DNA from: Laguncularia racemosa
Lineage: Eukaryota; Streptophyta; Magnoliopsida; Myrtales; Combretaceae
Direction of reading: 5' to 3'
NCBI GenBank assembly: GCA_037954665.1
Contig: JBBMOL010000100.1
Location: 62,001 to 126,000, forward strand
DNA length: 64,000 bases
In this document: positions 22,517 to 33,804 of the stretch, in pieces
Position numbering within the stretch: position 1 is the first letter of the stretch
Layout of the letters: each line of letters opens with the position of its first letter
Translations under genes and position numbers: made by a program
Notes under the pieces: generated by a model
The model's database searches: none
What the model was told of the DNA's origin: nothing
The model's input: only the letters and a program-made list of their open reading frames with translations

Positions 22517-23406
22517 TGATACGAACCACGCCAACTCGTGACGAAACCCAATACCAATACGTTCGGAAATTCGTTGCCTAAGACGCCCAAACACCTAAAG
22601 TGGAAACCACGACCCGTTGTCTATAAGCGAGACAAGAACCTTGGTATAATAATGAAGACGCCACAATCGGGATGGAAGACCGATTGATAAGTCGGGATGA
22701 ACGCCACGGAAATCAATCTGATAAGTTCAGTTTAGTTCATGAAGAACCAAGAGAGGTGCCTCTCAAAAGTGTTTAATGTTCAAGATGTATATTCTAATCT
22801 ATTCTAAACCCTAGGAACTTTTATACTAGGGTTACAATTCGTGTAAAAAACAAGTCCAAGACGACGTAGTTTAGTTAAGTGACATAAAAACGCGAAACAG
22901 AACAAGCTGGCCGACAAGGGATACACGGCCGTATACATGACCGTGTACTTTGGCCGTATACTGTTCTGTGCAACTTCTGGCAATATACACGCCCGTGTAC
23001 TGTGGCCGTGTATTGTTCTGGGCAACTGCTGGCAACATACACGCCCGTGTACTTTAGCCGTGTATCGTTCTGTGTAACTTCTGGCAACATACACGCCTGT
23101 GTACTTTGGCCGTGTATCTGTCTGTGCAATCTTCAGCGTCCTACACGGCCGTGCCTTGAAAGTGCACGCCCTCTTCATCCCGTGTCTAGTATAACTTGTA
23201 CAAAAGTAAGGGTCTTCCTATGGTTTTTCCAATCCGTTCCAACTTCATGATTGCTCCAATCCTTTCCGGCTTCATGGACAACCTTTATCAACCCGTTAAG
23301 TGCTTCGTTGAATTGTTTTGCTCGATTTCTTGTGATCGGTCCAAGCGGCACTTCAAGAGGATCCACATTTCTTCTTCCGGCTTGTCTCTCATCCCGGATC
23401 TCATCA
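22517..23406 (-). repeat. Element C 5' LTR
   Basis: 890 bp, TGATGAG...GTATCA on the minus strand. It encodes the polyprotein tail at its start (PLEVPLGPITRNRAKQF, minus 23366-23175), then a 52-bp tandem array (22934-23141), then a TATA box (TATAAAA, 22819-22825) between the inverted arms ACCCTAG (22808-22814) and CTAGGGT (22826-22832). Antisense frames across the array are not genes. Confidence 0.9.
22934..23141. repeat. 52-bp tandem repeat, 4 units, in element C LTR
   Basis: Units begin at 22934, 22986, 23038 and 23090 with TACAYGMCYGTGTACT and end CTGGCAAYA. Each holds two half-palindromes of the TACACGGCCGTGTA type. A further TACACGGCCG lies at 22922, and another follows at about 23143. 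D has about two related units in its LTRs. Confidence 0.92.
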
Positions 23407-23411
23407 CCCGG

Positions 23412-23761
23412 GGTAGCTTTAAATCCCTATTTGGGTAAGGATTAGCCTCAAAGTTGTTGTCCCTCTCTTCCTTGTAGGGGTGATGATCTCCCTCCATCCT
23501 TCTACTTAGATTTCCTTCTCCCATTACTCTTTCTCTCTAGAAGTTCTATGAAGCTACTCAAGGTGGTGCCTAAGGGTTCACCACTGGTGGTTGTGGTAAT
23601 ATCATCCTGTTAATCCTAGTTACCAAAGTAGCAACAATGGTAGTAAGCTCCTAGAGCTATTCTTCCAAAGTCCTCTTACCTGTAGTATAATGACTCTAAA
23701 CTCCACCAACCTAGCTATTGGCCTTAATGCCAATTCCCTCATTCACACTTTCATTGGACAT
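23412..23761 (-). pseudogene. Element B gag, N-terminal part
   Basis: Begins at ATG 23761 (MSNESVNEG), matching the gag start of G (ATG 30488). A later piece (EGNLSRRMEGDHHPYKEE, then NPYPNRDLK) is cut by C at 23411 and resumes at 21465. Stops are present. The start fits the 1.2 kb leader seen in all four related elements. Confidence 0.75.
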
Positions 23762-24963
23762 GTTGTGATTTAAGAAGTAATCCCACAAATTATAGCACAC
23801 TCCAACAACACCAACCCACACGTTTAACAACCACAATAATGCAATAGCTCATGTTTCATAAAGCTTTAAAGGCATAAGGAAATAATTTAGTACTCCAAGT
23901 AAAGTTTAATAAATAAAGTACACACACAACTACTTTTAAGTAGATAGAATTAAATTCAACTACAAGTGTTTAAGTAACTAGTCAATTACTTTCACACTTT
24001 AATGATTTGTTTGAATTCAAATTCTACTACTTAAACCTTCCTTTCTTGCTTTGGTTTCACACTAATTAATTTCACAATGGGCAGCACCTCAACATATACA
24101 AAAACACTCAATTTCACCACCACACTACTCTTTTAATCATGGTTCTACTTTAATCAAGCCTCCAACAACAATTATCTATAATGTACACACCAAATGCACA
24201 CACTCTTGACTAAATTTACAAAAACACAACTCAAAACACATACACCTTCAAGTCATGGTGCAAATGGCCCTTCACTCAACACAACCACACAACACAACTC
24301 TAACAACTCAATATACTCCTTTTACACTGTAATTTACACACATACAACCATAGTGCAACAACCACCCGAATACAACTCACACATAATACTTCAAAGTATA
24401 CACTTCCTTGCCACTACACAACTCCAATTCACACCATAAACCACAAGTAAAGGCAGCAACAAAATTCAAATTCAAATTACTCCACTAAATGCAACCTTCT
24501 CCACAAATGGTAAAAATAATTCAAATTCAAATAACACTTATTCAATGTTACTCAATGAATTGATTCAAACTTAAAGAAGGTGTTTGAATTTCAAATATAT
24601 GCTTATCCTTCCACACACTTTCAAATCTAGAAATGGTAAAATATTCTCCTCAATTTCGAAATCAACAAAGGTCACACTTCTCTTTTTACCACAAATTATT
24701 GTATTTCCAATTCCACAATCAAACACTAGGAATTACACTCTTTACTCCACCAATTCCTTCATGGAAAAGTCAAGGAAAAACAATGCTATCTCAAGTAATC
24801 CATGTCCACTTCAACAACAACAACAAGAATGAAATAAAATCCAAAATCACTATTACAAATCACTTCAATACTTTCGGATCAAGAAATTAACTTCCAGAAC
24901 CCTAATTATTAAATGAAGATCACGAATTTCCCTTCTCTTAACCTACGCTCTGATACCAAATTA
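23762..24963 (-). other. Element B leader and primer binding site
   Basis: No gene; AT-rich leader of about 1.2 kb with many CACAC/ACAACA runs on the plus strand. Plus-strand frames here are low-complexity artefacts. The primer site GCTCTGATACCA is at 24947-24958, 5 nt from the LTR. Confidence 0.75.
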
Positions 24964-26160
24964 TGATGTGCCTCAAAACCAATTTAAAAGATGATCAATC
25001 AATGTCAATCAAACTAGCTTCCAATCATATGAACAATGACGTCAAAAATCAATGTTTATAACCAATTCCATAACACCACATGATCAATATTGAAATGAAC
25101 CAAGTATGTTAAGCTCTGATACCAAATTATGATATGCCTAAAATGATCAAAGGATCTAAGAACGTACAAACCACCAATTGAAATAAATTCAATCACCAAA
25201 TCTAAGTCCACAAGAGGCATGAACCACTAAATCTTATGAATCCAAATTTGTAAAATAAGTAGCTCTAATACCAAATATCATGTGCCTAAAAGCGACTAAG
25301 CATAATCAAACAACAAATGGGAGCAATTCCACAATGACATGATCAACAACAATTTATTTGAACCCCTATTCAAGTGGATTCAAATGGAAATGAGACCAAA
25401 TTGTAATATGGATCAATGTAATAGTGAAATGAACAATAGATAAGTTATGGATGAATTAGAATTCCAATCAAATTGAATTGAATCAAAATTGAAAATTATG
25501 AACACTAATTCATGTGAAAGTCAACAAGTAACCAACTAAATTGTATCTAGATATGACTCACTAGAAAACAATTGGAAATAACTAGAGAAAAATTGATATT
25601 ACTCACAATCTCCTCAAGTTAATCTCACCACAATTTCAATGATGAAATTGATAAGAGATTTTTTTGATGCAAGGACTCTTCCTCTTGGTCAAAAAGTTTT
25701 TGTTTATCAAAATGTCAAAAGCTCCCTAAAAACCCTAATTAGCAAGTATTTATACTTGCTCCCTTTATGGTTAAAATGTTCACAAAATTACAACTATGCC
25801 ACTTTTAGGGTGGTCGGTCCTAAAAGACAATTACAAGAAAATGAAAATGTCCTAAAAAAAATTACAACAAAAATAGTCTAAAGAAACAATTACAAATACA
25901 AAATAATAAAAATCCTCAAAGAGCCAATACATTAAGGCGATGTCGATTAAAGCTTGCCATTGGATGAGAATCTGAAGATGTCCTTAAGTGATCAACAAAT
26001 GAGAATCATTTGGCATCCCATGGAGAAATATTATTGCACTTGTAAGATTATTACTCAAATATTTATTAGATAAAAGAAATAATGGTAACATATGAGTCAT
26101 TTGGATCATCATCTAAATCGAGTTTTGTAACCATCTAGGTTGCCAAAAAAATTCCCTTGA
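24964..26160 (-). repeat. Element B 5' LTR
   Basis: Partner of 18890-20107. Internal primer-site copies lie at 25113-25124 (then TGATATGCC) and 25262-25273. The TATA core AGCAAGTATTTATACTTGCT is at 25741-25760. It ends CCCTTGA where the partner has CCCATCA. Confidence 0.88.
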
Positions 26161-27044
26161 TGCGTGAACCTTATGTCCTTTTGAATCCAATTTGTAAATC
26201 AAATAATCTTAACACCAAATGATGATGTACTCAATTGGACTAAGCACTCAATACAAGAACAAACAGAAATCCAATGATCAAGAATACTAAAATGGCGTGA
26301 ACCCCTTATGCAAAAGCTTGCACGCAAAAATAGCAAAATCCCACTAGAATTGAGTACTTCACAATGACAATACAATTTAGGATCTAATTTCACTAAATTG
26401 CAAGGAATCCAATGATAAAATTGACCCTAAATATGAGGTGAAATTAAAACTAGATGTGACACACTAGCATGAAATGGAATCAACTAAAGGAATTGATATG
26501 ACTCACAAATCCTTAAGTTGCTATTCACCACAATCCTTGAAGAATTGATAAGAGTCTTATGAAAATTTGAGTGTGAGTCCTAATTCTCACAAAAAATAGG
26601 CAGCAATTTTGTTTACTCTCAACTATGTTTACAAACCTTACTTTAGCAAGTATTTATACTTGCTCCACTTAAGGTTAAAATGACTAAACAATTACATCTA
26701 TGCTACTAAAGGGTGGCCGGTCCTAAGTCTACAATTAAAAAAAAAATAAAATGGCTCAAAATATTACAAAATAAATTACAAGTATAAAAGATAATAGTCT
26801 TTAAAGAGCCAGTTCGACGAGTTAATGTTGATCATAGCGAGCCATTGAATGTGAATCCGATGATGTCCCTAATTTGACCAATAGTGTAGTTCATGTGGCA
26901 TCCCGTGTGGAATGATCATTGTACCTGCTAGGTTACCATTCAAACTTTATTAGATAAAGAAAAATATGTATGCATATAAGTGATTTAGATGATTATTCAA
27001 ATCAAGTTCCTTGACCATCAAGATCGCAGGATAGATTCTCATCT
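26161..27044 (-). repeat. Element G 3' LTR, inner part
   Basis: Resumes the LTR started at 18811. It matches 31530-32428, including the decayed internal primer-site copy (AACACCAAATGATGATG near 26210) and the TATA core at 26645-26664. The inner boundary (about 27044) is by alignment with the other copy and may be off by a few bases. Confidence 0.85.
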
Positions 27045-27621
27045 TCTCCTCGAGCCTTTGAAAGATTTTCTCTCAAATCTAGAGTTCACTTTTTGAATTG
27101 ATTCCAGATGCCTTTGTTGCCCTATTTTTCCAATTATTAGAAGAAATAGAAGAAATCTTGACTTGCTTTTGGAAATTGTGCACCTCTGATGGAGACATAG
27201 GTATCAATACTAATCGAGACCTTCCCTTTTGAAACATTTAGGTGTTTTTGAAGCCGTCATGTAGCACTTTTCTATCAAACATCCAAGGTCTACCCAATAG
27301 TAAATGAAAGGCACACATGGGGATCACATCACACAGGATCTCATCATGATATTTCTTTCCAACACTCACCGACACCTTTGCCCTTTGTGTAACGTGCATA
27401 CTACCCTAATTATCCAACCAATGCAAGTTATAAGGGCTAAGATGTGGACTTGTAGATAGTTGTAATTTGTTTACCAATGCAATAAATATGACATTTGTGC
27501 AACTACTACTATCAATGATCAGTACACAAAGGTTATCTCTGATCCTGCAAGAAGTGTGGAATATGTTCTCCCTCTGTTTGTCCCTAGCATCAAGAGATAA
27601 AGTTAGAACCTTGTACAACAC
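27045..27621 (-). pseudogene. Element G aspartic protease
   Basis: Minus frame from 27621: QRENIFHTSC, then the active site LIIDSSSCTNV (Gly to Ser), HLSPYNLHWLDN with a stop after it, then HLLLGRPW and VLHDGF further on. It ends in an acidic tail just before the LTR. Homologous to B, J, K and D proteases. Probably inactive because the DSG triad is changed. Confidence 0.83.
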
Positions 27622-28262
27622 ATTAATTGGTAAATATTATTCACCTGTTCCCTCCTTATGTGTTTCAGCAGTCTGATCATCATAATATTCCTGCAATGCT
27701 ATAGACAGGTCTGTAGGCTCGACTGGTTCCTTCTCATCCTTATCCTCTTCTCTAGCACCCTCCACAACTGTCATGACTCTCTCATTAGGAAACTATGCCA
27801 CCATATGCCCAAATCCCATGCATTTAAAACATTTAATTTGGTGCAATTTCCCACTGGTGGTTCTCGGTACAATTTGCCTAACATCTGATCCTATTACCTC
27901 TTTACGCTTTACAGAGGTCATGTTCTCCCTATTTGTACTGGGGGTAGCTCTATCCACTACTCTGAGTGACTCACCTACTACCTTTGGTCCTCCTAATCGA
28001 CCATTGGCTCCCATGGGCCTAGTAGTAGCACTGGGCCTGCTACTAGTAACCCTGAATGGGTTAGATCACCTCTACCCGTCCACTTTCAAGGCTAATTGTA
28101 TAGCCTAGTCAAGTGTACTATATTTCTATAGCTTAACTACACATGTAATCTCATTTTAGCCCTGATACAAATCATGCTAAGGTTTTCTTTGGAGGCTCTA
28201 CTAACCCACATCTAATCATCAGAGTTTCAAATTTCTATACATAATCATCAATTGTTTGCCTC
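27622..28262 (-). pseudogene. Element G gag, C-terminal part
   Basis: Contains the zinc knuckle CFKCMGFGHMVA followed by a stop and Phe in place of the last Cys (27835-27790), and a Gly/Arg/Thr-rich segment before it. It joins the N-terminal gag at 29820 once solo LTR H and its target repeat GCCTC are removed. Confidence 0.8.
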
Positions 28263-29814
28263 TGATAAGATCACATTATACTTATATTTTCTTTTGGACT
28301 TATATTAAATTTATTTTAATATTATAAGAAAATATAAAGAAATGATACTTAATGGTATTTATTGTGAAAATACAGGTTTTGAGGACCCAAAAGTAAATTA
28401 CAAGTTAATTGGAGGAGTTTTTCACAAAATTTAAGAAGTGAGCGAAGGATTGCACTGAAGGCCGCCGTCCTTGGGCCGGCCTACATTCAAAGCCGCCGGC
28501 CTTGAGCCGGCCTTGAGCCGGCCTTTAAACCGGCCTCAAAAAGAAGAAAAGCCGCCGGCCTTTAAGCCGGCCTTGAGCCGGCCTTCATTACTCCCCGGAT
28601 ATCCATTGCGAGAATCTCTCCAAAATCGTATCCTAATTAATTTGCTGACTCAAATCCTCATCAGATCCACCTCATCCCCCTCCTCTTTGGATCTATAAAT
28701 AGACCCCTTGTGTGAACCTTGGAAGCATCCCTTTTTGTTGGAGAATCCATCCTTTCTTTTGTTTAGAATTCTTTTTCTTCTTCTTTGTTCTAGCCTCATT
28801 AGAATTTCCTTAGGTACTTTAGATTTTTCCAAAGTTTAGTTTGAAGAAAGAATGTCATTTTGTTGAAGTTTGCTTTCAATTGAAGAATTCAAGGAGTCAT
28901 TTTGGAAGATTGAAGCTCTTGAAGATTATAGCAATTGTTCCATTTACTTTATTTTCTTTTATGCCATTTATTAGTTTAATCTTGTTGTTTAATATGAATT
29001 CCATTGCATCTATTTATTTCAATTGTTTTTATGCAATTCATACTATAATGTTCTAAATCATCCTTGTGGGAAATTGGATGAAACCCTAGAATGTTAAAAG
29101 GATAATTGTAGCCATGTTATATGATTAGGAATTATTAGAATTATTCATGATTGCAATTCCTTTGATTTCAATTATAATTGGTCTTTCATTATAATTGTTA
29201 GAAATCCTTTTGATACGGGAGTTGATGAGGATTTGTTAGGAATTCTTAATTAGATTGATTGTCAATACGGGAGTTGCGATAATTGGTTTAATTAGAGTCT
29301 ATGGAGGGCACAATGCAATGTTTCTTGTTAATTAATCACTAAGGGATTAGGGTTAATTGATTTAGGGCATTAGTTGTTTGTAGCATCGGGAGGTGTATGA
29401 ACATAATTTTGATTCCTTGGTTAATTGGAGACGCGGAAGCCGACTAATTAATTTAAGGTCAACATCCTTAAAAAGGATTTTCTAAACTCACTTGAATAAA
29501 CTTATAACCACAAGTTGATATAACATGGTAGCAATTTGATTAACAAATCTAGGGTGAATTCTAATTTCCCTTGTTCATAATTGATAGATTCTTCATAAAA
29601 TTTTCCTTGTTGCTTTAAGTTAAATTTTTAGATTAGACATTTCAAAACCCCTTTTTAATCACCTAGATATTGATAAGAATTGCCATAGATCTAGTACTCT
29701 ATTGGTTCCTCGAGGGATCGACAACCTTACTTTTCACCACTTTATTACTTGATACGACCAGTGCACTTGCTGCAATTTACGCTCCCATTTTATATATACG
29801 TTCTGAGCGTATCA
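28263..29814 (+). mobile_element. Element H: solo LTR inside G
   Basis: 1552 bp, TGATAAG...GTATCA, flanked by the perfect 5-bp duplication GCCTC (28258-28262 and 29815-29819). There is no internal region, so it is a solo LTR left by LTR-LTR recombination. It contains a GGCCGG-rich run (28461-28585) and a TATA box (TATAAATA, 28694-28701). The end (CCTCGAGGGATCGACAACC, then TTGATACGA) resembles Athila/Tat LTR ends. Confidence 0.88.
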
Positions 29815-30488
29815 GCCTCCCTACCTCAAAGTCTGAAGACTCATAAACAGTTCCTACCTGTAGTGTTCAAGAATGAACCTCTTCCTCAAGACCCTCTTCA
29901 TATCCCTCCATGTTTGAATTTTGGCCTCACTATCCCTATGCCTGTTGATCACTAAATTCTTCCACCATAAAGTGGCATACCCTATGAACTCAACAGCAGC
30001 AAGTCGAACTCGGGTATTGTCATCAATTTCATAGCACTTAAAAGGCCTTCAACCTTATCCTCCCAGTCCAGATAATCATCTGTTGAACCCTTGCCATCAA
30101 AGGAAGTCATATGTAGCTTCACTTACTCTAAACCCCTAAGTGGCCCGAAATTCCTATTTGGGTAAGGATTAACCCGAAAATTATCATCCTCTCCTCCCTA
30201 TAGGGATGATGATCTCCCTCCATTCTTTTTTCCCAAGTTTTCTCCTCCCAGTGCTCCTTCTCTCTAGATGTTTTGTAGAGCTACTTGAGGTAGTGCTTGA
30301 GGATTTACCACTGGTGGTTATGGCATTATCATCCTATCAATCCTTGTTGTTAATGTAGTAACAATAGTAGTAAGTTCCTGAAGTTGATCCTCCAAGGTTC
30401 TTCTACCTGAAGTTTGATGACCTTATCTTCCACTAACCTAGCTATTAGCTTCATTGTTAATCCCCCCATTAATATTGTCATTCGACAT
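29815..30488 (-). pseudogene. Element G gag, N-terminal and capsid part
   Basis: From ATG 30488 (MSNDNINGG). The capsid is well recognisable: FDGKGSTDDYLDWEDKVEG, ATLWWKNLV, TWRDMKRVLRKRF, then LFMSLQTLRQGG. This is the retrotransposon gag fold (PF03732 type, from memory). Stops, mostly at Gln or Trp positions, show decay. The same protein is in B. Confidence 0.83.
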
Positions 30489-31447
30489 GATTGTAATTTG
30501 ATGAAGTACAGTCAAATAATTCTTGATACTTAAGTAAAGTTAAATAAATGAAGCACAAACAATCACTTCCAAGTAGTTAGGTTATTAAATTCAACTAACA
30601 AGTATTTAAGTAATGACTTTCAATTACTTTTCACACTTTAATGTTAGTTTTTGAATTTAAACTTCACTACTCCAACCTTCCTTTCTTGCCACGGTTTCAC
30701 ATTATAATAAATCACAATGTGGAACACCTTACACCACACACAATTCTCACCGCCACTAACTCCTCTCATTCACGGTGCAAACACTCACCACCACTACATA
30801 CACCAAGTTTCAATCCCCTTCACTCAACAAAAAAAAAAAAAAAAACACAATGCCACATATACACACCTTTTCACTCATGGTGCACCACACATATACACAC
30901 TTCCACATATTGCACTCCTCTACTTTCAACACAATTTCAAACCACAACTTTACAAAAGGCAGCTTAATTAAAATTCAAATTGTTTCACTTATTACAACCT
31001 TTGCACAATTTTTAGGAAGCAACTTTCAAATTCAAATGACCACACAATAACTTCTACCACTTAATGTGTATTTTGAAAATCAAATAGCTTCCATATACTC
31101 TACACAATTCAATTATGAAAATGCACAAGTATACTCCCTATTTTCGAAAACACACAAGCAAGGAATACACTTCCACTTTCTTCACAAATGAGGTAATCTA
31201 AGTTTTGAATTTTTGAATCAAGAAATACTCTTCTACTCCTTTCCCTTCAAAAAAATCCTCAACAACAAGACCTCAAATTCCACTTCAATAAGCAGCAAAT
31301 TTCAACTCCCAACAAGACAATTAAGTAACTTAATTCGCAACACTCACAATTTTAGATCACAAATGAAGAACCTTAATTGATAATGAGGATCACGAAATCA
31401 ATCAACATTAATCCCTTCTCTTAACTTGTGCTCTAATACCAAAAAGA
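30489..31447 (-). other. Element G leader and primer binding site
   Basis: No gene in about 0.95 kb; low-complexity CACA/ACTT runs on the plus strand give three overlapping frames that are not genes. The primer site at 31430-31441 reads GCTCTAATACCA, the complement of TGGTATTAGAGC: the tRNA-Met type with one change. Confidence 0.75.
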
Positions 31448-32428
31448 TGATATGCCTTAATTTAACAAAAAGATATACACACAAACAATTGAAGTAAATC
31501 CGAACAACAACCACTTCAAGTGGTGTGAGCCCTAAGTCCTTTTGAATACAATTTGTAAATCAAATAATCTTAACACCAAATGATGATGTACTCAATTGGA
31601 TTAAGCACTCAATACAAGAATAAAGGGAAATCTAATGATCAAGAATACTAAAATGGTGTGATCCCCTTATGCAAAAGCTTCCATGTAAAAATAGCAAAAT
31701 GCCACTAGAATTGAATACTTCGCAATGACAATAAAATTTAGGATCTAATTTCACTAAATTACAAGCAATTCAATGATAAAATTGACCCTAAATATGACAC
31801 AAAATCAAGAACAAATAGGACATAATCCAAATCAAAACTAAATATGACACACTAGCATAAAATGGAATCAACTAAAGGAATTGATTTGACTCACAAATCC
31901 TTAAGTTGCTACTTGCACAATCCTTGAAGAATTGATAAGAGTTTTATGAAAATTTGAGTTTGAACCCTAATTATCATGAAAAATAGGTAGCAATTTTGTT
32001 TACTCTCAACTATGTTCACAAACCCTACTTTAGTAAGTATTTATACTTGCTCCACTTAGGGTTAAAATGACTAAACAATTACATCTATGCCACTAAAGGG
32101 TGGCCAGTCTTAAGTTTACAATTACAACAAAATAAAATGTCTCAAAAGCTTCCAAAATAAATTACAAGTACAAAAGATAATAGTCTTCAATGAGTCGGTT
32201 CATCGAGTCAATGTTGATCATGGCGAGCCATTGGATGTGAATCTAACGATGTCCCTAATTTGACCAACAGTGTAGTTCATTTGGCATCCTTTGAAGAATG
32301 ATAATTGTACTTGCTAGATTACCATTCAAACTTTATTAGATAAAGAAAAATATGTATGCATGCGAGTGATTTGGATCATCATCTAAATCAAGTTCCCTGA
32401 CCATCAAGATCGCAGTAGATTCCCATAA
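31448..32428 (-). repeat. Element G 5' LTR
   Basis: Starts TGATATGCC and ends CCCATAA before the target repeat GATAT. A decayed primer-site copy lies near 31570-31590. The TATA core is AGTAAGTATTTATACTTGCT (32033-32052), with one arm mismatch. Confidence 0.87.
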
Positions 32429-32433
32429 GATAT

Positions 32434-33804
32434 GCAGTCACTAGACACGCCTGTACACAAAGGTGTGTCAAAATGCACAAGTTCATAGAAAGGTACACAA
32501 CTACTTACACGATTGTGTACCTAACCGTGCTGAAGCACTCGACTAAATATATGACCATATACTTGGGTGTGCTAGAAAACAAAAACACAGAAAAAGGTAT
32601 ATGGTCACTAGCACGACCGTGTTTTGACCCGTGCCCCTTTACACGACCTTTTACACAATTGTATTGATTTGGGACACTCCTTACTTCATTCTATTTCATT
32701 TACTTGCAAACCTAAGTGTATGTAATTGTGAATGTGTATAGGTTTGAGGAATTGTGAGACTGTAGAAGTATGAGGAAATCAACTGTTGGATATCAGGTAC
32801 GTGTATACTATGTTTGCTACTTGTGCTTGTTAGGTTAGAGATGTGTTTAGACTAAATGATATTGAACAATGAATATGATTAATTGTGTGTGTGATTGTGC
32901 TTGGTTGGGCCTGAGAAATCGATTGAGGGTTAATGTTCTTAGGGTGGCATGTTGATGATTGGTATGTGACATTATCCCCAATAGAGTCATGTATTGAAAT
33001 GATCTAGGTAGATTTAGGATTATCTAGTATAGAAGGATTTATGTCTTGAATGTAGAAGGATTGTTACGTGACATGTGAAAGGACTCATGGACTCATAGAT
33101 AGTGAGGAGTACCTACTGTCATATATGTATTATCTATATATGGATTAGACTCATGGACAAAGTGGAGTACTCTTTATTGTATATATGTGCGTGTGTGTGT
33201 GTATGTTTGTGTGTTTGTGGAAAGATTGTATGATGTTTATAATCATGAGATTGTGTGTTGGGTTAAGTGATGTGAAAAGATGAGAAACTACGTATGAATA
33301 TCATGTTGCATTATGTATGTGTTGATGTTTTTGTCATGGCATGCATATGTGTGTATAGGTATACATTGTACTAGGTGTTAGCTTACCCCTCTTGGGATCA
33401 TTTTTAGTTGCAAGTATCATATGAGAAGTGTTAGGATATGATGAGATCTTAATAAAAACAAATAAGAATACTGAGGAAAATGTGAAATACTTCTACTATG
33501 ATGAGTAGTATTCAGATAAGGAGAAAAGATAGATATTGGACGATCTTGTTACTTTGATTTGAGACTGCTGTTGTATTTAAGTTGTTAAATGCTTCTGTTG
33601 TAATAATTTGAGGAAACTAGTCATGGTTTATTTCTAAGGATAGATATTCTTTCTAATCTCTTATATGTGGTGAATGATTTATATGAATCATTATGAATAC
33701 ATGAATGTTAATGTTGGAGAATTGTAATGCCTAAACCTTTGCGTGTTTTCACTTAATGAAGACATATAGCAAGTTATATTCCTCTTAAATTCTAGGGCAT
33801 TACA
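32434..33804 (+). repeat. Element A 3' LTR, second part
   Basis: Matches 860-2211 throughout and ends GGCATTACA. The segment 32440-32670 holds a row of CACG/CGTG half-palindromes (for example AGCACGACCGTG near 32612). A GT-rich microsatellite is at 33185-33215. Confidence 0.82.

Larger units (their letters stand above)
21466..23406 (-). mobile_element. Element C: internally deleted CRM-like retrotransposon inside B
   Basis: Only 1.94 kb: a complete 5' LTR (22517-23406), primer site, leader, the first 86 codons of gag, then directly the last 279 bp of the 3' LTR. The flanks CCTGG (21461-21465) and CCCGG (23407-23411) fit a target duplication with one CpG transition. LTR and gag match elements D and L. 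It is a derivative of a full CRM-like element that lost most of gag, all of pol and the start of the 3' LTR. Confidence 0.88.
18890..26160 (-). mobile_element. Element B: non-autonomous gag-protease LTR retrotransposon inside G
   Basis: LTRs of about 1.2 kb (18890-20107 and 24964-26160) flank primer site, leader, gag and protease on the minus strand; RT and integrase are absent. The flanks TGCAT (18885-18889) and TGCGT (26161-26165) are a target duplication with one mismatch. Gag is interrupted by element C. B and G share gag and protease sequence and the LTR promoter core, so they are sister families. Confidence 0.86.
18811..32428 (-). mobile_element. Element G: non-autonomous gag-protease LTR retrotransposon
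   Basis: Flanked by the perfect duplication GATAT. On the minus strand: 5' LTR (31448-32428), tRNA-Met-type primer site, about 0.95 kb leader, gag with zinc knuckle, protease, then directly the 3' LTR (18811-18889 plus 26161-27044). There is no reverse transcriptase, RNase H or integrase and no room for them. Element B is inserted in the left LTR and solo LTR H in gag. The protease is homologous to that of the CRM-like element D, so G is probably a non-autonomous relative that borrowed enzymes in trans. Confidence 0.88.
856..33804 (+). mobile_element. Element A: decayed chromodomain Ty3/gypsy retrotransposon, split by F and G
   Basis: Order on the plus strand is LTR, tRNA-Met primer site, gag, protease, reverse transcriptase, RNase H, integrase, C-terminal chromodomain-like segment, LTR. 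The integrase is broken at 6239 by F and resumes at 17593. The 3' LTR is broken at 18810 by G and resumes at 32434. The chromodomain-like tail points to a chromovirus, probably Tekay/Del-like (inference). Every coding part carries stops, most of them TAG or TGA where homologues have Gln, Trp or Arg. The true 5' start may lie upstream of 856. Confidence 0.8.

Noticed and set aside
22934..23141. CRISPR-like array
   Set aside because: Units are contiguous 52-bp tandem copies with no distinct spacers, inside a plant LTR.
30641..31050. Three overlapping plus-strand frames rich in His, Thr and Tyr (also 24194-24890, and 48559-51469 on the minus strand)
   Set aside because: Low-complexity leaders of G, B, J and K read on the wrong strand.
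33185..33215. GT-rich microsatellite as a regulatory Z-DNA element
   Set aside because: Absent from the 5' LTR copy, so it is a local expansion.
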